Source: an uncultured Clostridia bacterium (GTDB taxonomy: Bacteria; Bacillota; Clostridia; Christensenellales; CAG-138). From it: a stretch of 37,421 nt of DNA. The DNA lies in the NCBI GenBank assembly GCA_937913075.1, contig CALEPU010000233.1:1-37421 (forward strand), in the 5' to 3' direction. Position numbers and translations under genes: made by a program. Positions 7,184-14,888 of the stretch are shown piece after piece (the first letter of the stretch is position 1; each line of letters opens with the position of its first letter). The notes under the pieces were generated by a model. The model was not told the DNA's origin. It saw only the letters and a list, made by a program, of their open reading frames with translations, and searched no databases.

Positions 7184-8311
7184 CTATTCAAAAAATGCTG
7201 TACTGTTTGGCAACTTTCTGGCAACTTTTGTTTTTTCGTCCTCAGTCTTTTCTGCAAAAGCGGCCTTCACCTGAGCCGCTCCTTTCTTCACCTTCCGGCT
7301 GCGCTCTATGTCCGTATAGATCTTCAAAGTGGTGGATGGATCCGCATGCCCCATCGCCCTGGAGGCCGTGAGCACGTCGACGCCGGCGTCGTATAACACC
7401 GTCGCAAAATTGTTCCTGAACGTCCTCGCGGTCACGTCCTCGGCGCCGATGAGTTCTCTCACAGCCTTCCAGCGACGCTTATACGTCGCTTCCGGAAGCG
7501 CCTTCATGGGATCCGTCGGCGCATGAACGACATAGCTTTCACGTGGGCCCTTGTTCTCTTCAAGAATCTCCCGGAGCTCCGGCACGATAGGAATATCCCT
7601 CTTCGCGTTCGGCGTCTTCAGCGTATCAAGCACATTCTCTTTCCAGTCGAAATCCCTCCGGACGCGGATCACGTCGTTCTTCAGGTCGACCTCTTTCCAT
7701 TGGAGCCCGATGAGTTCTCCCCTTCTCATCCCCGTGTAGAACAGAAGCGCCGTCAATAAGGGCTCTATTTTGCGTTCTGCGACGTTTCTTTTGAGAATAG
7801 CCATTTCCTCAGGCGTAAAGGCGCGATTGTGTCTACGCTCAGGCAGGCGCACCACACAGGCCGCTGTGACGTCTCTGTCAATGTACCCCTCTGCGACGGC
7901 TGCCGCGAAGGATCTCCGGAGGACGCCCATCACGTTTGTATGGATGGAGCGGCACTTCCCGGCGCAGGCGTTCACGCAGCTCTGAATATCGGCGAGGGAA
8001 ATCGCCCGGAGCTGCTTATCCCGGAGATGAGGAAAGATATAGCGATCTATCTGGCTCCGGATGTCCTCCGCCGTTGCCGGCTTCTGTCCCGGGGCGATCG
8101 AGTGATCAAAGTATTGATAGATCCAATCCGTGGCGAGGACGTTCCGCCGCTCAGAAGCGACGCCGTCCCTGTACTCCGCGAGGATCCTCTGCCGGTTCTG
8201 CTCCAGCTCCTTCTTCGTGGAGCCTTGGATCCATTTTACAATGTTTCGGCCGTCCGCTCGTTGTCCTACAACAACCTTCGAGCGGTAGCGGCCGTCTTTT
8301 TGTTTATTCAT
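7184..8311 (-). CDS. int: Tyrosine-type site-specific integrase
   Basis: This 375-aa recombinase should catalyse insertion at and excision from the tRNA-Pro att core next to it. An N-terminal arm-binding region (about 1-50) is followed by a core-binding helical domain (about 60-155) and the catalytic domain (about 165-345). Visible catalytic residues are R196 (TGMRRGEL), K232, R299, H322 (MGHAD) and nucleophile Y332 (KIYTD). The usual HxxR box reads R296-T-F-R299, so the histidine is replaced by arginine, and the second histidine by N300. The second integrase at the right end has the same change. The gene lies 8 bp downstream of the repressor gene, probably in one leftward transcript, and reads toward attL. 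Confidence 0.95.
   Translation of the reverse strand: MNKQKDGRYRSKVVVGQRADGRNIVKWIQGSTKKELEQNRQRILAEYRDGVASERRNVLATDWIYQYFDHSIAPGQKPATAEDIRSQIDRYIFPHLRDKQLRAISLADIQSCVNACAGKCRSIHTNVMGVLRRSFAAAVAEGYIDRDVTAACVVRLPERRHNRAFTPEEMAILKRNVAERKIEPLLTALLFYTGMRRGELIGLQWKEVDLKNDVIRVRRDFDWKENVLDTLKTPNAKRDIPIVPELREILEENKGPRESYVVHAPTDPMKALPEATYKRRWKAVRELIGAEDVTARTFRNNFATVLYDAGVDVLTASRAMGHADPSTTLKIYTDIERSRKVKKGAAQVKAAFAEKTEDEKTKVARKLPNSTAFFE
7209..7227. repeat. Arm-type direct repeats inside the 3' end of int
   Basis: GGCAACTT occurs at 7209-7216 and 7220-7227, an 11-bp period. The same pair with the same period is found near the right end (36560-36578) and in the second integrase gene (36793-36811). Repeats of this kind near both att ends are the expected binding sites of the integrase N-terminal arm domain. 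Here they lie within coding sequence for the LPNSTAFFE tail. Confidence 0.65.
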
Positions 8312-8319
8312 AGATCACC

Positions 8320-8937
8320 TCACAATTTCCCTCGAAGCTCGACGACCTTGCCGAGAATCGTCACGGGGAGGTTTTTTACTTCATCGCAAGTATAAAACTG
8401 TGGTGCATAGTTGGCATTCAGTGAGATCAGAGTGACGCCCTTATCGTGCCACAAGACTTTTTTGCAGGTACCGGAATCACCGTTCACAAGCACGATCGCG
8501 ATCTCTCCGCTCTCCACCTGCTCCTGTTTCCGGACGATAACGACGTCACCTTCACAGATCCTCGGCTCCATGCTGTCCCCTTGTATCTGCAAGCCGAAGT
8601 ATTCCCCTTTCTTCTTCCATTCGAGAGGCAGCTCCTCCCAATCCAATATCTCCTCGACCGCATACAGAGGCAGCCCGGCAGCTACACGGCCCAAGACAGG
8701 GACGCGATAGGCGTGAGGATAATTATCAGGTACTCTTTGATCAGTTTCTCCGAGAAGATACTCAATAGAAACACCGAAATAATCAGCGATAGCCTTTATG
8801 GTAGATTTGTAAGGAATCGCACCGTGCCTCCAATGTGAAGCAGACGCGCCGCTCATTCCTATGTTTTTCGCCAATTTGTCAACAGATAGCCCGTTTTCCT
8901 TGCATAACAGTTCAACTCTTTGGAAGAAAATAGTCAT
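8320..8937 (-). CDS. CI/LexA-like phage repressor with S24 autoprotease domain
   Basis: This is a 205-aa protein. An N-terminal XRE-type helix-turn-helix (about 5-62, with SVDKLAKNIGMSGASASHW) binds operators. The C-terminal LexA/S24 peptidase fold has a likely cleavage bond A87-G88 in RVAAGLPL, nucleophile S122 (GDSMEP) and general base K159 or K160. By family it keeps the prophage silent by binding the divergent promoter region immediately upstream, and cleaves itself when RecA filaments form on damaged DNA. It has an AGGTG ribosome site and is followed closely by int. Confidence 0.93.
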   Translation of the reverse strand: MTIFFQRVELLCKENGLSVDKLAKNIGMSGASASHWRHGAIPYKSTIKAIADYFGVSIEYLLGETDQRVPDNYPHAYRVPVLGRVAAGLPLYAVEEILDWEELPLEWKKKGEYFGLQIQGDSMEPRICEGDVVIVRKQEQVESGEIAIVLVNGDSGTCKKVLWHDKGVTLISLNANYAPQFYTCDEVKNLPVTILGKVVELRGKL

Positions 8938-9182
8938 AAAGCACCTCCGTTTAGATCTTCTGACTTAATACGACTTAACAATATATTTTTTCCATAGTAT
9001 TGACAGCTTAACAAGATTTAAGTAAAATAATCACGAAGAAACAAGAAGCAACAAACACACCACTGCAAAATCTTGTTTTCTTCCGCAGCTTGCTTTCGCT
9101 GTTATTTAGTTGGAGCAGTACTATGATACACCGAAAGTGAAGAAAAGTCAACAAGAATAAACAGAAAGGAGGTGAAAAGCTA
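8938..9182. promoter_or_regulatory. Lysis-lysogeny control region
   Basis: This 245-bp gap between the leftward repressor gene and the rightward early genes is AT-rich. It has one clear rightward promoter (9000-9028). Repeated motifs look like operators: GACTTAA at 8962-8968 and 8972-8978 (10-bp spacing), CTTAACA at 8974-8980 and 9007-9013, and the inverted repeat CTTAA(N6)TTAAG lying between -35 and -10. A second family, ACAAGA/TCTTGT, recurs four times between about 9012 and 9157 and could bind a Cro-like or excisionase protein. A leftward promoter for the repressor gene must exist but its hexamers are not clear. Confidence 0.65.
9000..9028 (+). promoter_or_regulatory. Rightward early promoter
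   Basis: Consensus -35 TTGACA (9000-9005), exact 17-bp spacer, -10 TAAAAT (9023-9028). The spacer contains the palindrome CTTAA(N6)TTAAG, so repressor bound there would block polymerase. Confidence 0.85.
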
Positions 9183-9347
9183 TTGGAGGAACGCTATGTG
9201 ACAGTAAAGGAGGTCGCCGCTTATTACGGTGTAAAGCCCCAGACTGTTTGGAAGTGGATCCGCGAAGGCAAGATACCCGCCTATCGCATAGGCAAGGGCA
9301 GGAATTATCGCCTGAAGCTGAGCGAACTTCCGAAACAGGCCAGCTAA
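9183..9347 (+). CDS. Excisionase-like small HTH protein
   Basis: A 54-aa protein starting at TTG 9183, eight bases after a near-perfect AAAGGAGGTG ribosome site (9165-9174). It reads as a MerR/excisionase-type winged helix: TVKEVAAYYGVKPQTVWKWI as the helix-turn-helix, then IPAYRIGKGRNYRLK as the wing. It is the first gene behind the early promoter, the position where Xis or Cro is expected. By family it would bend DNA at att to favour excision or regulate the early promoter. Which of the two is not decidable. Confidence 0.75.
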   Translation: MEERYVTVKEVAAYYGVKPQTVWKWIREGKIPAYRIGKGRNYRLKLSELPKQAS

Positions 9348-9436
9348 ACAAAAAAAGCCGCCCCGGCGAGGACGCGCACGGGAACGGCAGGCAAAAAACC
9401 CAAGGACATTTTAGCACACAAAAGGAGGTTGTGCAA

Positions 9437-9679
9437 ATGATTGAAGCAAAAATCCAAGGAACAGGCAACGACACGTACTCGACCGAAATACAAATGCGTG
9501 GGCACCCCGTATTTGTTGGACGAGAATATGTAAATCTTCTCATCACCTTAACGAGAGAGTTGGACAAGATAAAAGCCGGCTTTGGCGCAATCTGTTTTGA
9601 TATGGTGATAAGAAAACTCAATGATATATACGAAAAGGAGTTAAGTACAAATGGAAAAACAGATAACCGTACTCCATAA
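9437..9679 (+). CDS. Hypothetical early phage protein (80 aa)
   Basis: Starts at ATG 9437 behind AAAGGAGGTTG. The longer upstream frame lacks a ribosome site and is rejected. The product is small, mixed alpha/beta, with a charged C-terminus. No motif or family is recognised. It overlaps the following gene by 29 bases, so the two are coupled in the early operon. Confidence 0.6.
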   Translation: MIEAKIQGTGNDTYSTEIQMRGHPVFVGREYVNLLITLTRELDKIKAGFGAICFDMVIRKLNDIYEKELSTNGKTDNRTP

Positions 9680-10019
9680 GGAACCCTACGAACCGCCCAG
9701 GGAGATCACGATCCCAAACGAGCTGGATATGTTCCAGATGTTTGTGAACGGCCCAATCCAGATAATCCCCGCCGTGACCTTCACCGGCAAGGATCGCCAT
9801 ATCGTGGTGGTCTGCGACGAGGAAGCGAAGCTCAAGGAGCGGAAGCCCGCTCCCAACCTGTTCCTCGGCAAGCCGCCCCGTTGGGACATAGTGCGCGGCC
9901 CCGTGGTGGTCTGCGCGGCAGACGATGAAGACCTCGACAGTCTCAACGAAGACGAGATCATGATCGCCGAAGCGTGGCTCCGGATGGTCGAGATCGTGAA
10001 TGGAGGCGCCAATGGATAA
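9651..10019 (+). CDS. DUF3846-like early phage protein
   Basis: 122 aa. The sequence has the feel of DUF3846 proteins found in Firmicute phages: a short N-terminal strand region, a helix-strand section (NELDMFQMFVNGPIQIIP), a strand with VVVCDEEAKL, and a later RGPVVVCA strand. Function of the family is unknown. Translationally coupled on both sides (29-base overlap upstream, 8-base overlap ATGGATAA downstream). Confidence 0.6.
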   Translation: MEKQITVLHKEPYEPPREITIPNELDMFQMFVNGPIQIIPAVTFTGKDRHIVVVCDEEAKLKERKPAPNLFLGKPPRWDIVRGPVVVCAADDEDLDSLNEDEIMIAEAWLRMVEIVNGGANG

Positions 10020-10293
10020 CTGCTTACTTCCGCAGCGCTGCGAGCACTGCAAGTACACCGCCGAGCACACCGTACAGTATCGCGGGAAGCGCATCAAGCC
10101 CTACACCTACTACTGCACCGCCAACCGGCGCGTGAGGATCCTCGGCACCCGCTTTGATTGGGTCGGGGAGAGCACGAAGGACTGCCCGAAGAGAAAGGAG
10201 GCTGCAGATGGAAGCGAGACCGAACGAGTACGCGATGGACGAGCTGATCCGCTCGATGCAGGTCACACTGATCAAGCTGCAAAAGGCCAATGA
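10012..10293 (+). CDS. Small cysteine-rich early protein
   Basis: 93 aa from ATG 10012, chosen over ATG 10000 because GGAGGC sits just before it. Cysteines appear as CEHC, YYC and DC, with a nearby histidine, suggesting a small zinc-binding fold. Residues before about 66 carry the motif pattern. The tail overlaps the next gene by 86 bases in another frame and may be unstructured. No family assigned. Confidence 0.5.
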   Translation: MDNCLLPQRCEHCKYTAEHTVQYRGKRIKPYTYYCTANRRVRILGTRFDWVGESTKDCPKRKEAADGSETERVRDGRADPLDAGHTDQAAKGQ

Positions 10294-10552
10294 TGAGTGG
10301 GCGCGCCGCCGATGGTCGCAGAATGCGGCTGTCGCATGGACGGAGCAGTACGGCGAAATAGTCACCAAGACGACCGCCGCGAAGATCCTCGGATGCTCGC
10401 CGACGACCGTGTACAAGCTCATCGAGGAAAAGCAGATCAAGACGGCCCCGGACGGTCGAGTGCTGGTACGCTCCATGGCTGAGTGGGCGAGCTGCCAATC
10501 CCCGAACCGGAAAGCCAAAGTGCAGAAAGGAGCCGCAAGTGGCAAAGCTTAA
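10208..10552 (+). CDS. Helix-turn-helix (HTH_17/excisionase-type) DNA-binding protein
   Basis: 114 aa from ATG 10208, set by AAAGGAGG ten bases upstream. N-terminal helices are followed by a MerR/HTH_17 motif, KTTAAKILGCSPTTVYKLI, then a wing (KTAPDGRVLVRSM). It resembles excisionases or small phage regulators. This is the second such protein in the early operon, so one of the pair may regulate transcription while the other assists excision. Overlaps both neighbours. Confidence 0.7.
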   Translation: MEARPNEYAMDELIRSMQVTLIKLQKANDEWARRRWSQNAAVAWTEQYGEIVTKTTAAKILGCSPTTVYKLIEEKQIKTAPDGRVLVRSMAEWASCQSPNRKAKVQKGAASGKA

Positions 10553-10784
10553 AAAGGCGCTCAAGGCGCTGATCCCGTACATTATCGCCCTGATCGTGGG
10601 GCTTATCCTCATGTGGATATGCACTCCCTACGCAAAAGCGCACCGTGCAGATCCCACTCTCACAGGCGGTGAAGTCTGCCTCCCCCTTCTGACGGTCGCA
10701 GCCGTCGCACTTATCAAGCACCTTCCGCGAGAGATCAGAGAGCTGAACCACCTCGCGAACGAAACCGACGAAGATGATTATTGA
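10539..10784 (+). CDS. Small two-helix membrane protein
   Basis: 81 aa, start GTG 10539 with AAAGGAGC upstream, overlapping the previous gene by 14 bases. Two hydrophobic stretches (about residues 10-28 and 45-61) and an acidic C-terminus. It is early-expressed and membrane-located. No family recognised; a superinfection-exclusion role would be a guess. Confidence 0.55.
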   Translation: MAKLKKALKALIPYIIALIVGLILMWICTPYAKAHRADPTLTGGEVCLPLLTVAAVALIKHLPREIRELNHLANETDEDDY

Positions 10785-10799
10785 AAGGAGTATTTTTCT

Positions 10800-11459
10800 A
10801 TGAACAAGAAAATTTGGACCCCCGAAGAAAAGAACCGCTTCCGCGAGATGTGCCTCGACGGAGCGAGCAACAAGGAGCTTGCCAACGCCTTCAACGTCAC
10901 GCTTGCCTCCGTGCACCACAAGAGGAGCGCATGGGGCCTCACTATGGAGAAGTGCGCTGCCATGAAGGCCGCAGCAGGCGCAAAGCCCATCGACGACATT
11001 CCCAGCCCCGTGAAGCCCATCTACGCCGAGCGCGGTATGCCTGCAGAGGAGAACGCCGCCGAAGCGCAGGAGAAGACCATCACGATCGACGCGCAGGCAT
11101 TCTTTGCCCTGGCGCAGGAGCTCAGCGAGAACGCTGAGGCTATGGAGAAGCTGAAGACCGATAACCTTGAGCTGAAGACGCAGCTCCTCAATCAGTCGCA
11201 GCTCATAGCCAAGCTGCAGGAGTACGTCGAAGGTCTTCAGGGGCAGACGGCAAAGCACCAGAAGTATATCTCCGGCATCAAAGAGGAAATGGGTCCTATG
11301 TCGGCTATAGCGACGTTCCTCATGGAGGAGGATACCCACAAGTGCCACTATATGGGGCGCAGCGGTCTGTATCGTCTGTTCCACCGCTATGAGCCCCTCT
11401 GCAGGTGCCGCCATAAGGAAGCCGCAAAGAAGGAGGCCAAGAATGCCGGTAACAATTAA
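10800..11459 (+). CDS. DNA-binding regulator with N-terminal HTH and coiled coil
   Basis: 219 aa, ribosome site GAAAGGAG. The N-terminus (about 1-50) is a SANT/GcrA-like helix-turn-helix: WTPEEKNRFREMCLDGAS, then NKELANAFNVTLASVHHKRSA. Residues about 110-165 are a likely coiled coil, probably for dimerisation. The C-terminal part is basic with a His/Cys-containing region (HKCHYMGRSG, CRCRHKE). It lies ahead of the replication genes in the same operon. A transcriptional or DNA-organising role is inferred; no exact family is named. Confidence 0.6.
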   Translation: MNKKIWTPEEKNRFREMCLDGASNKELANAFNVTLASVHHKRSAWGLTMEKCAAMKAAAGAKPIDDIPSPVKPIYAERGMPAEENAAEAQEKTITIDAQAFFALAQELSENAEAMEKLKTDNLELKTQLLNQSQLIAKLQEYVEGLQGQTAKHQKYISGIKEEMGPMSAIATFLMEEDTHKCHYMGRSGLYRLFHRYEPLCRCRHKEAAKKEAKNAGNN

Positions 11460-12732
11460 CACTCTTGAGATCGAGAACGTCAAGCGCGTGAAGGCGGTCG
11501 CTCTGACGCCTTCGCCCACCGGCTTGACGATCATCGGCGGAAAGAACGGCGCCGGGAAGACGACCGTACTGGACGCTATCGTCTGGGCGCTCGGAGGAGA
11601 CCGCTACAAGCCCTCAGAGGCCGCCCGTGAGGGCTCAATGACGCCGCCCCATATCAAGCTTACCCTCTCCAACGGGCTCACCGTGGAGCGCAAGGGAAAG
11701 AATGCTGCACTCACCGTCACCGATCCCACAGGGAAGCGTGCCGGGCAGCAGCTCCTCAATGAGTTCATCAGCATATTCGCGCTCGACCTCCCCCGCTTCA
11801 TGCAGGCGACGGCGAAGGAGAAAGCGGACACCCTCCTTCAGATCCTCGGCATAGAGCCGCAGCTGAAGAAGCTCGACGACGAGATCAGCCGCGCATATAC
11901 GCAGAGGACGGCCATCGGTCAGATCCGCGATCAGAAGCAGGCTTATGCGAACGAGCTGCCGGAATATCCGGGAGTTCCGGAAGAGGAGATCTCCGTACAG
12001 GAGCTTCTCGCCCGGCATGGCGAGATCCTCCGCCGGAACGCCGAGAACAAGCGCGCACGGGACGAGCTCGCCAATATGAAAGAGCGTCATGCTCTCATTC
12101 TGCAGCAGATCATAGACGTCACGAACAGTCTCAACGCGCTCATCGAGAAGCGCGACGCCCTCGGAAACGCCATCACGGCCGCCGAGAGGGACGCGAAAAC
12201 GCTCCATGACGAGAGCACCGAGGAGATCGAGGAGAACCTCCGCGACGTCGAGACGACCAATGCGAAGATCCGCGCAAACCTCACGAAGGAGCACGCGCTG
12301 GAAGCCGCAAAGGCTGAAACGGAGAAGTACAGAGAACTGACCAAGTACATCGACGAAAAGCGCTGTGAGCGTCTGGATTTGCTCGAAGGCGCGAACCTTC
12401 CCCTTCCGGAGCTGACCGTCGAGGATGGCGAGCTCAAGTATAAGGGTCATTCATGGGACTGCATGAGCGGCTCGGAGCAGTTGCGTGTGGCGGCTGCCAT
12501 CGTCCGCCGGCTTAATCCCGCCTGCGGCTTTGTGCTGCTCGATAAACTTGAGCAGATGGACATCGATACTCTCACGGAGTTCGGCGTCTGGCTTGAGCAG
12601 GAAGGCCTTCAGGCGATCGCTACCCGCGTATCGACCGGCGCCGAGTGCTCAGTGATAATAACAGATGGACACCTCGAATCTTCTGATTCCGAAGATGAAA
12701 CAACTCCCCAATGGAAAGCAGGTGTTTTCTAA
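11443..12732 (+). CDS. SMC/RecF-like AAA ATPase of the phage recombination module
   Basis: 429 aa from ATG 11443 (AAGGAGG upstream; the in-frame ATG 11389 has none). N-terminal ATPase half with Walker A GGKNGAGKTT at about 30-39, a long helical/coiled-coil middle (about 170-320), then an ABC-type signature-like SGSEQLR and Walker B FVLLDKLEQMD. The fold is that of SMC/Rad50-type DNA repair ATPases. The acid after the Walker B aspartate is a lysine here (D-K instead of D-E), so ATP hydrolysis may be weak or use another acid. It precedes Sak4-like and DUF669 genes and probably serves recombination-dependent replication. Confidence 0.8.
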   Translation: MPVTINTLEIENVKRVKAVALTPSPTGLTIIGGKNGAGKTTVLDAIVWALGGDRYKPSEAAREGSMTPPHIKLTLSNGLTVERKGKNAALTVTDPTGKRAGQQLLNEFISIFALDLPRFMQATAKEKADTLLQILGIEPQLKKLDDEISRAYTQRTAIGQIRDQKQAYANELPEYPGVPEEEISVQELLARHGEILRRNAENKRARDELANMKERHALILQQIIDVTNSLNALIEKRDALGNAITAAERDAKTLHDESTEEIEENLRDVETTNAKIRANLTKEHALEAAKAETEKYRELTKYIDEKRCERLDLLEGANLPLPELTVEDGELKYKGHSWDCMSGSEQLRVAAAIVRRLNPACGFVLLDKLEQMDIDTLTEFGVWLEQEGLQAIATRVSTGAECSVIITDGHLESSDSEDETTPQWKAGVF

Positions 12733-13277
12733 TGGGCAATTTGGTTGATTTGACCGGGAGGCGCTTTGGCCGCCTGGTTGTTGATAAGCATATCGGATCC
12801 CAGTATGGTCATTCACTTTGGCTTTGCACCTGTGATTGTGGGAAGCAAAAAAAGGCCATTTCCTCCGATCTTCAATCCGGTAAAGTCTCGAGCTGTGGGT
12901 GCCTGCATAAGGAATTGGCAGCTCAAAGAAGCAAAACTGCCGGGGCGAAGCGAGGCGAGCAACTTCTCAAACACGGAGGCGCTGCCGAAAGGTTATATCA
13001 CATCTGGAAAAGCATTCGGCAGCGCTGCAACAATCCCCGAAATGCCGACTACAAAAACTATGGAGGCCGGGGAATAAGCATCTGTAAGCAATGGGACGAC
13101 TACAACAATTTCCGCACATGGGCTTATGCCCACGGATACAGAGAAGATCTTCCTGCTTCAGAATGCTCCATCGACCGTATCGACAATGATGGGGATTACT
13201 GCCCTGAAAATTGTCGATGGGCGGACATGATAACACAGGCCAATAATCGAAGGCCAAGGAGGAAACAATGCAGCTGA
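12732..13277 (+). CDS. HNH-family/homing-endonuclease-like protein with N-terminal zinc finger
   Basis: 181 aa; start ATG 12732 shares a base with the upstream stop (TAATG). The N-terminus has LTGRRFGRLVV and a Cys cluster (CTCDCG, SCGCL) of the NUMOD/zinc-finger type. The C-terminal domain has RLYHIWKSIRQRCNN, NYGGRGI, then SIDRIDNDGDY and PENCRWAD, typical of a family of phage-borne, often free-standing endonucleases. It would cut DNA and spread itself. It is visibly more AT-rich than its neighbours and sits between two genes of one pathway, both signs of insertion. The following gene's AAGGAGG lies in its 3' end. Confidence 0.75.
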   Translation: MGNLVDLTGRRFGRLVVDKHIGSQYGHSLWLCTCDCGKQKKAISSDLQSGKVSSCGCLHKELAAQRSKTAGAKRGEQLLKHGGAAERLYHIWKSIRQRCNNPRNADYKNYGGRGISICKQWDDYNNFRTWAYAHGYREDLPASECSIDRIDNDGDYCPENCRWADMITQANNRRPRRKQCS

Positions 13278-14389
13278 TTAAAGGCAAAATCAAAACCGCG
13301 ATAAAGACCATCATCTATGGCGTTGAAGGCATAGGAAAGTCAACTTTCGCGGCACAGTTTCCGGATCCCGTTTTCATTGATACAGAGGGCAGCACCTCCC
13401 ACATGGATATAACGAGGATCCCTACTCCGAAAAGCTTCTCAGAGCTTCTCGAGGACATCGACTACTTTATCCGGCACCCTTCAGAACTGAGCACGCTTGT
13501 TATCGATACCGCAGATTGGGCCGAGAAGCTCGCTATCAAAAAGATCTGCGATAAAAACAGCGTTGACGGAATCGAAGGAATCCCCTATGGACGCGGCTAT
13601 ATGTACGTCTTTGAAGACATGGGGCGAATGCTCAACAAGCTTCAGGAGCTTTGTGATAAAGGCGTCAACATTGTATTGACGTCTCATGCAACGATACGCA
13701 CGTTCACGCCTCCGGAAAGCGATCAGAACGCCTACGACCGGTGGGAGATGAAGCTACTTGCTTCAAAAAACTGCGATTCTCCCCGGATGCTCAAGGAATG
13801 GGCCGACCTCGTTCTGTTTGCAAATTGGAAGACGATCACCGTCAAGGACGCAAACAAGAAGACGAAAGCCCACGGCGGCACCGAGCGCGTTATGTACACG
13901 CAGCACCGTGTTGCATGGGACGCCAAGAACCGCTTTGATCTTCCGGAAGAGCTCCCCTTCAGCTTCTCGGCTATCGCGCATCTTTTCACGGAAGACGCAC
14001 GTTCGCAGAATGCGCCTAAAACCCCGCCGCCGAAGGTCGAGGCGGACAATGTATCGACCGAAGAACGCGAGCCCGTCAACCCCCCGGAAAACCCGCCTGT
14101 TTTGGAAAATAAAACGACGTCAGCGCCGGGGTATGAAGCTTTCGAGGACGAGCCGCATCTTCCCTCTGAATTGGTGAGCCTCTTCAAGGTCAGCGAGGTG
14201 CACGCGCACGAGCTGCGCCTGGTTGTCACCGAGAAGGGTTTCTTCCCCAATGACATGATGGCGTCGGACTATCCGCGCGAGTTCATCGACGAGTGGGTCA
14301 TTCCCTGCTGGGATAAGATCCTCGGCAGGATCAAGGAGCTGCGGCTCGAAAACCCGTTCCTCAACAGCGACGTACAATTACCGTTTTAA
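13268..14389 (+). CDS. AAA_24/Sak4-like RecA-fold ATPase
   Basis: 373 aa, start ATG 13268 with AAGGAGG. Walker A YGVEGIGKST lies at about 18-27, then FIDTEGS and a Walker B-like strand LVIDTADW, followed by VLTSHA: a minimal RecA-like core (AAA_24). Residues beyond about 250 are a Pro/Glu-rich linker and a C-terminal helical region. Proteins of this type (Sak4) assist single-strand annealing together with a phage SSB-like protein, and the next gene is a DUF669 protein, as is usual. Role: recombination and replication of phage DNA. Confidence 0.82.
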   Translation: MQLIKGKIKTAIKTIIYGVEGIGKSTFAAQFPDPVFIDTEGSTSHMDITRIPTPKSFSELLEDIDYFIRHPSELSTLVIDTADWAEKLAIKKICDKNSVDGIEGIPYGRGYMYVFEDMGRMLNKLQELCDKGVNIVLTSHATIRTFTPPESDQNAYDRWEMKLLASKNCDSPRMLKEWADLVLFANWKTITVKDANKKTKAHGGTERVMYTQHRVAWDAKNRFDLPEELPFSFSAIAHLFTEDARSQNAPKTPPPKVEADNVSTEEREPVNPPENPPVLENKTTSAPGYEAFEDEPHLPSELVSLFKVSEVHAHELRLVVTEKGFFPNDMMASDYPREFIDEWVIPCWDKILGRIKELRLENPFLNSDVQLPF

Positions 14390-14405
14390 CGAAAGGAGAC
14401 CATAA

Positions 14406-14885
14406 ATGGAAGAACAGAGAAGGTTTGATTGGGACGACACAATCGAAAACGAGGAAGGGCAATTTACGATATTCGAGCCCGGTATCTACAAGTTCACCGT
14501 CACAAAGTTCGAACGTACCCGCTATCCGGGCGGCGAGAAGATCCCCGCCTGTAACTGTGCAGACCTCGAACTGGAGATCACCGACGAGATCGGGCGCACC
14601 ACCACCGTATTGGAACGCCTGTTCCTCATAGAAAAGATGGAGTGGAAGCTCTGCCAGTTCTTTACCTCCGTCGGGCTCCGCAAAAAGGGCGAGAAATTCC
14701 GGATGCAGTTCGACAAGATCCTCGGGCGCTCCGGCATGGCAAAGGTCATCGTGAACCGTTACAAGAACAAGCAGACCGGCGCCGACCGTGAGAATAACAA
14801 GATAGATACCTACCTCGACCCTGAGGAGCATCCGATACCCGCACCGAAGCCGGCGCAGAACAGTTGGACAGCCGGGAAGTGGTAA
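14406..14885 (+). CDS. DUF669 protein, SSB-like partner of Sak4
   Basis: 159 aa, GAAAGGAG upstream. Sequence is typical of DUF669: FDWDD near the start, EPGIYKFTVTKFER, the ELEITDE strand, FFTSVGLRKKG, and a disordered acidic/Pro tail ending in WTAGKW. These proteins adopt or resemble OB-fold single-strand binders and are encoded beside Sak4/Sak3 recombinases. The C-terminal aromatic tip resembles the partner-binding tail of SSBs. Direct ssDNA binding is inference. Confidence 0.78.
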   Translation: MEEQRRFDWDDTIENEEGQFTIFEPGIYKFTVTKFERTRYPGGEKIPACNCADLELEITDEIGRTTTVLERLFLIEKMEWKLCQFFTSVGLRKKGEKFRMQFDKILGRSGMAKVIVNRYKNKQTGADRENNKIDTYLDPEEHPIPAPKPAQNSWTAGKW

Positions 14886-14888
14886 GCC

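Noticed and set aside
9248..9436. N-terminal extension of the 80-aa early protein
   Set aside because: It would overlap the excisionase-like gene and has no ribosome site, while ATG 9437 has a perfect one.
10437..11534. 365-codon minus-strand frame in the early region
   Set aside because: It runs across three plus-strand genes with good ribosome sites and is low-complexity Leu/Arg-rich, as antisense frames are.
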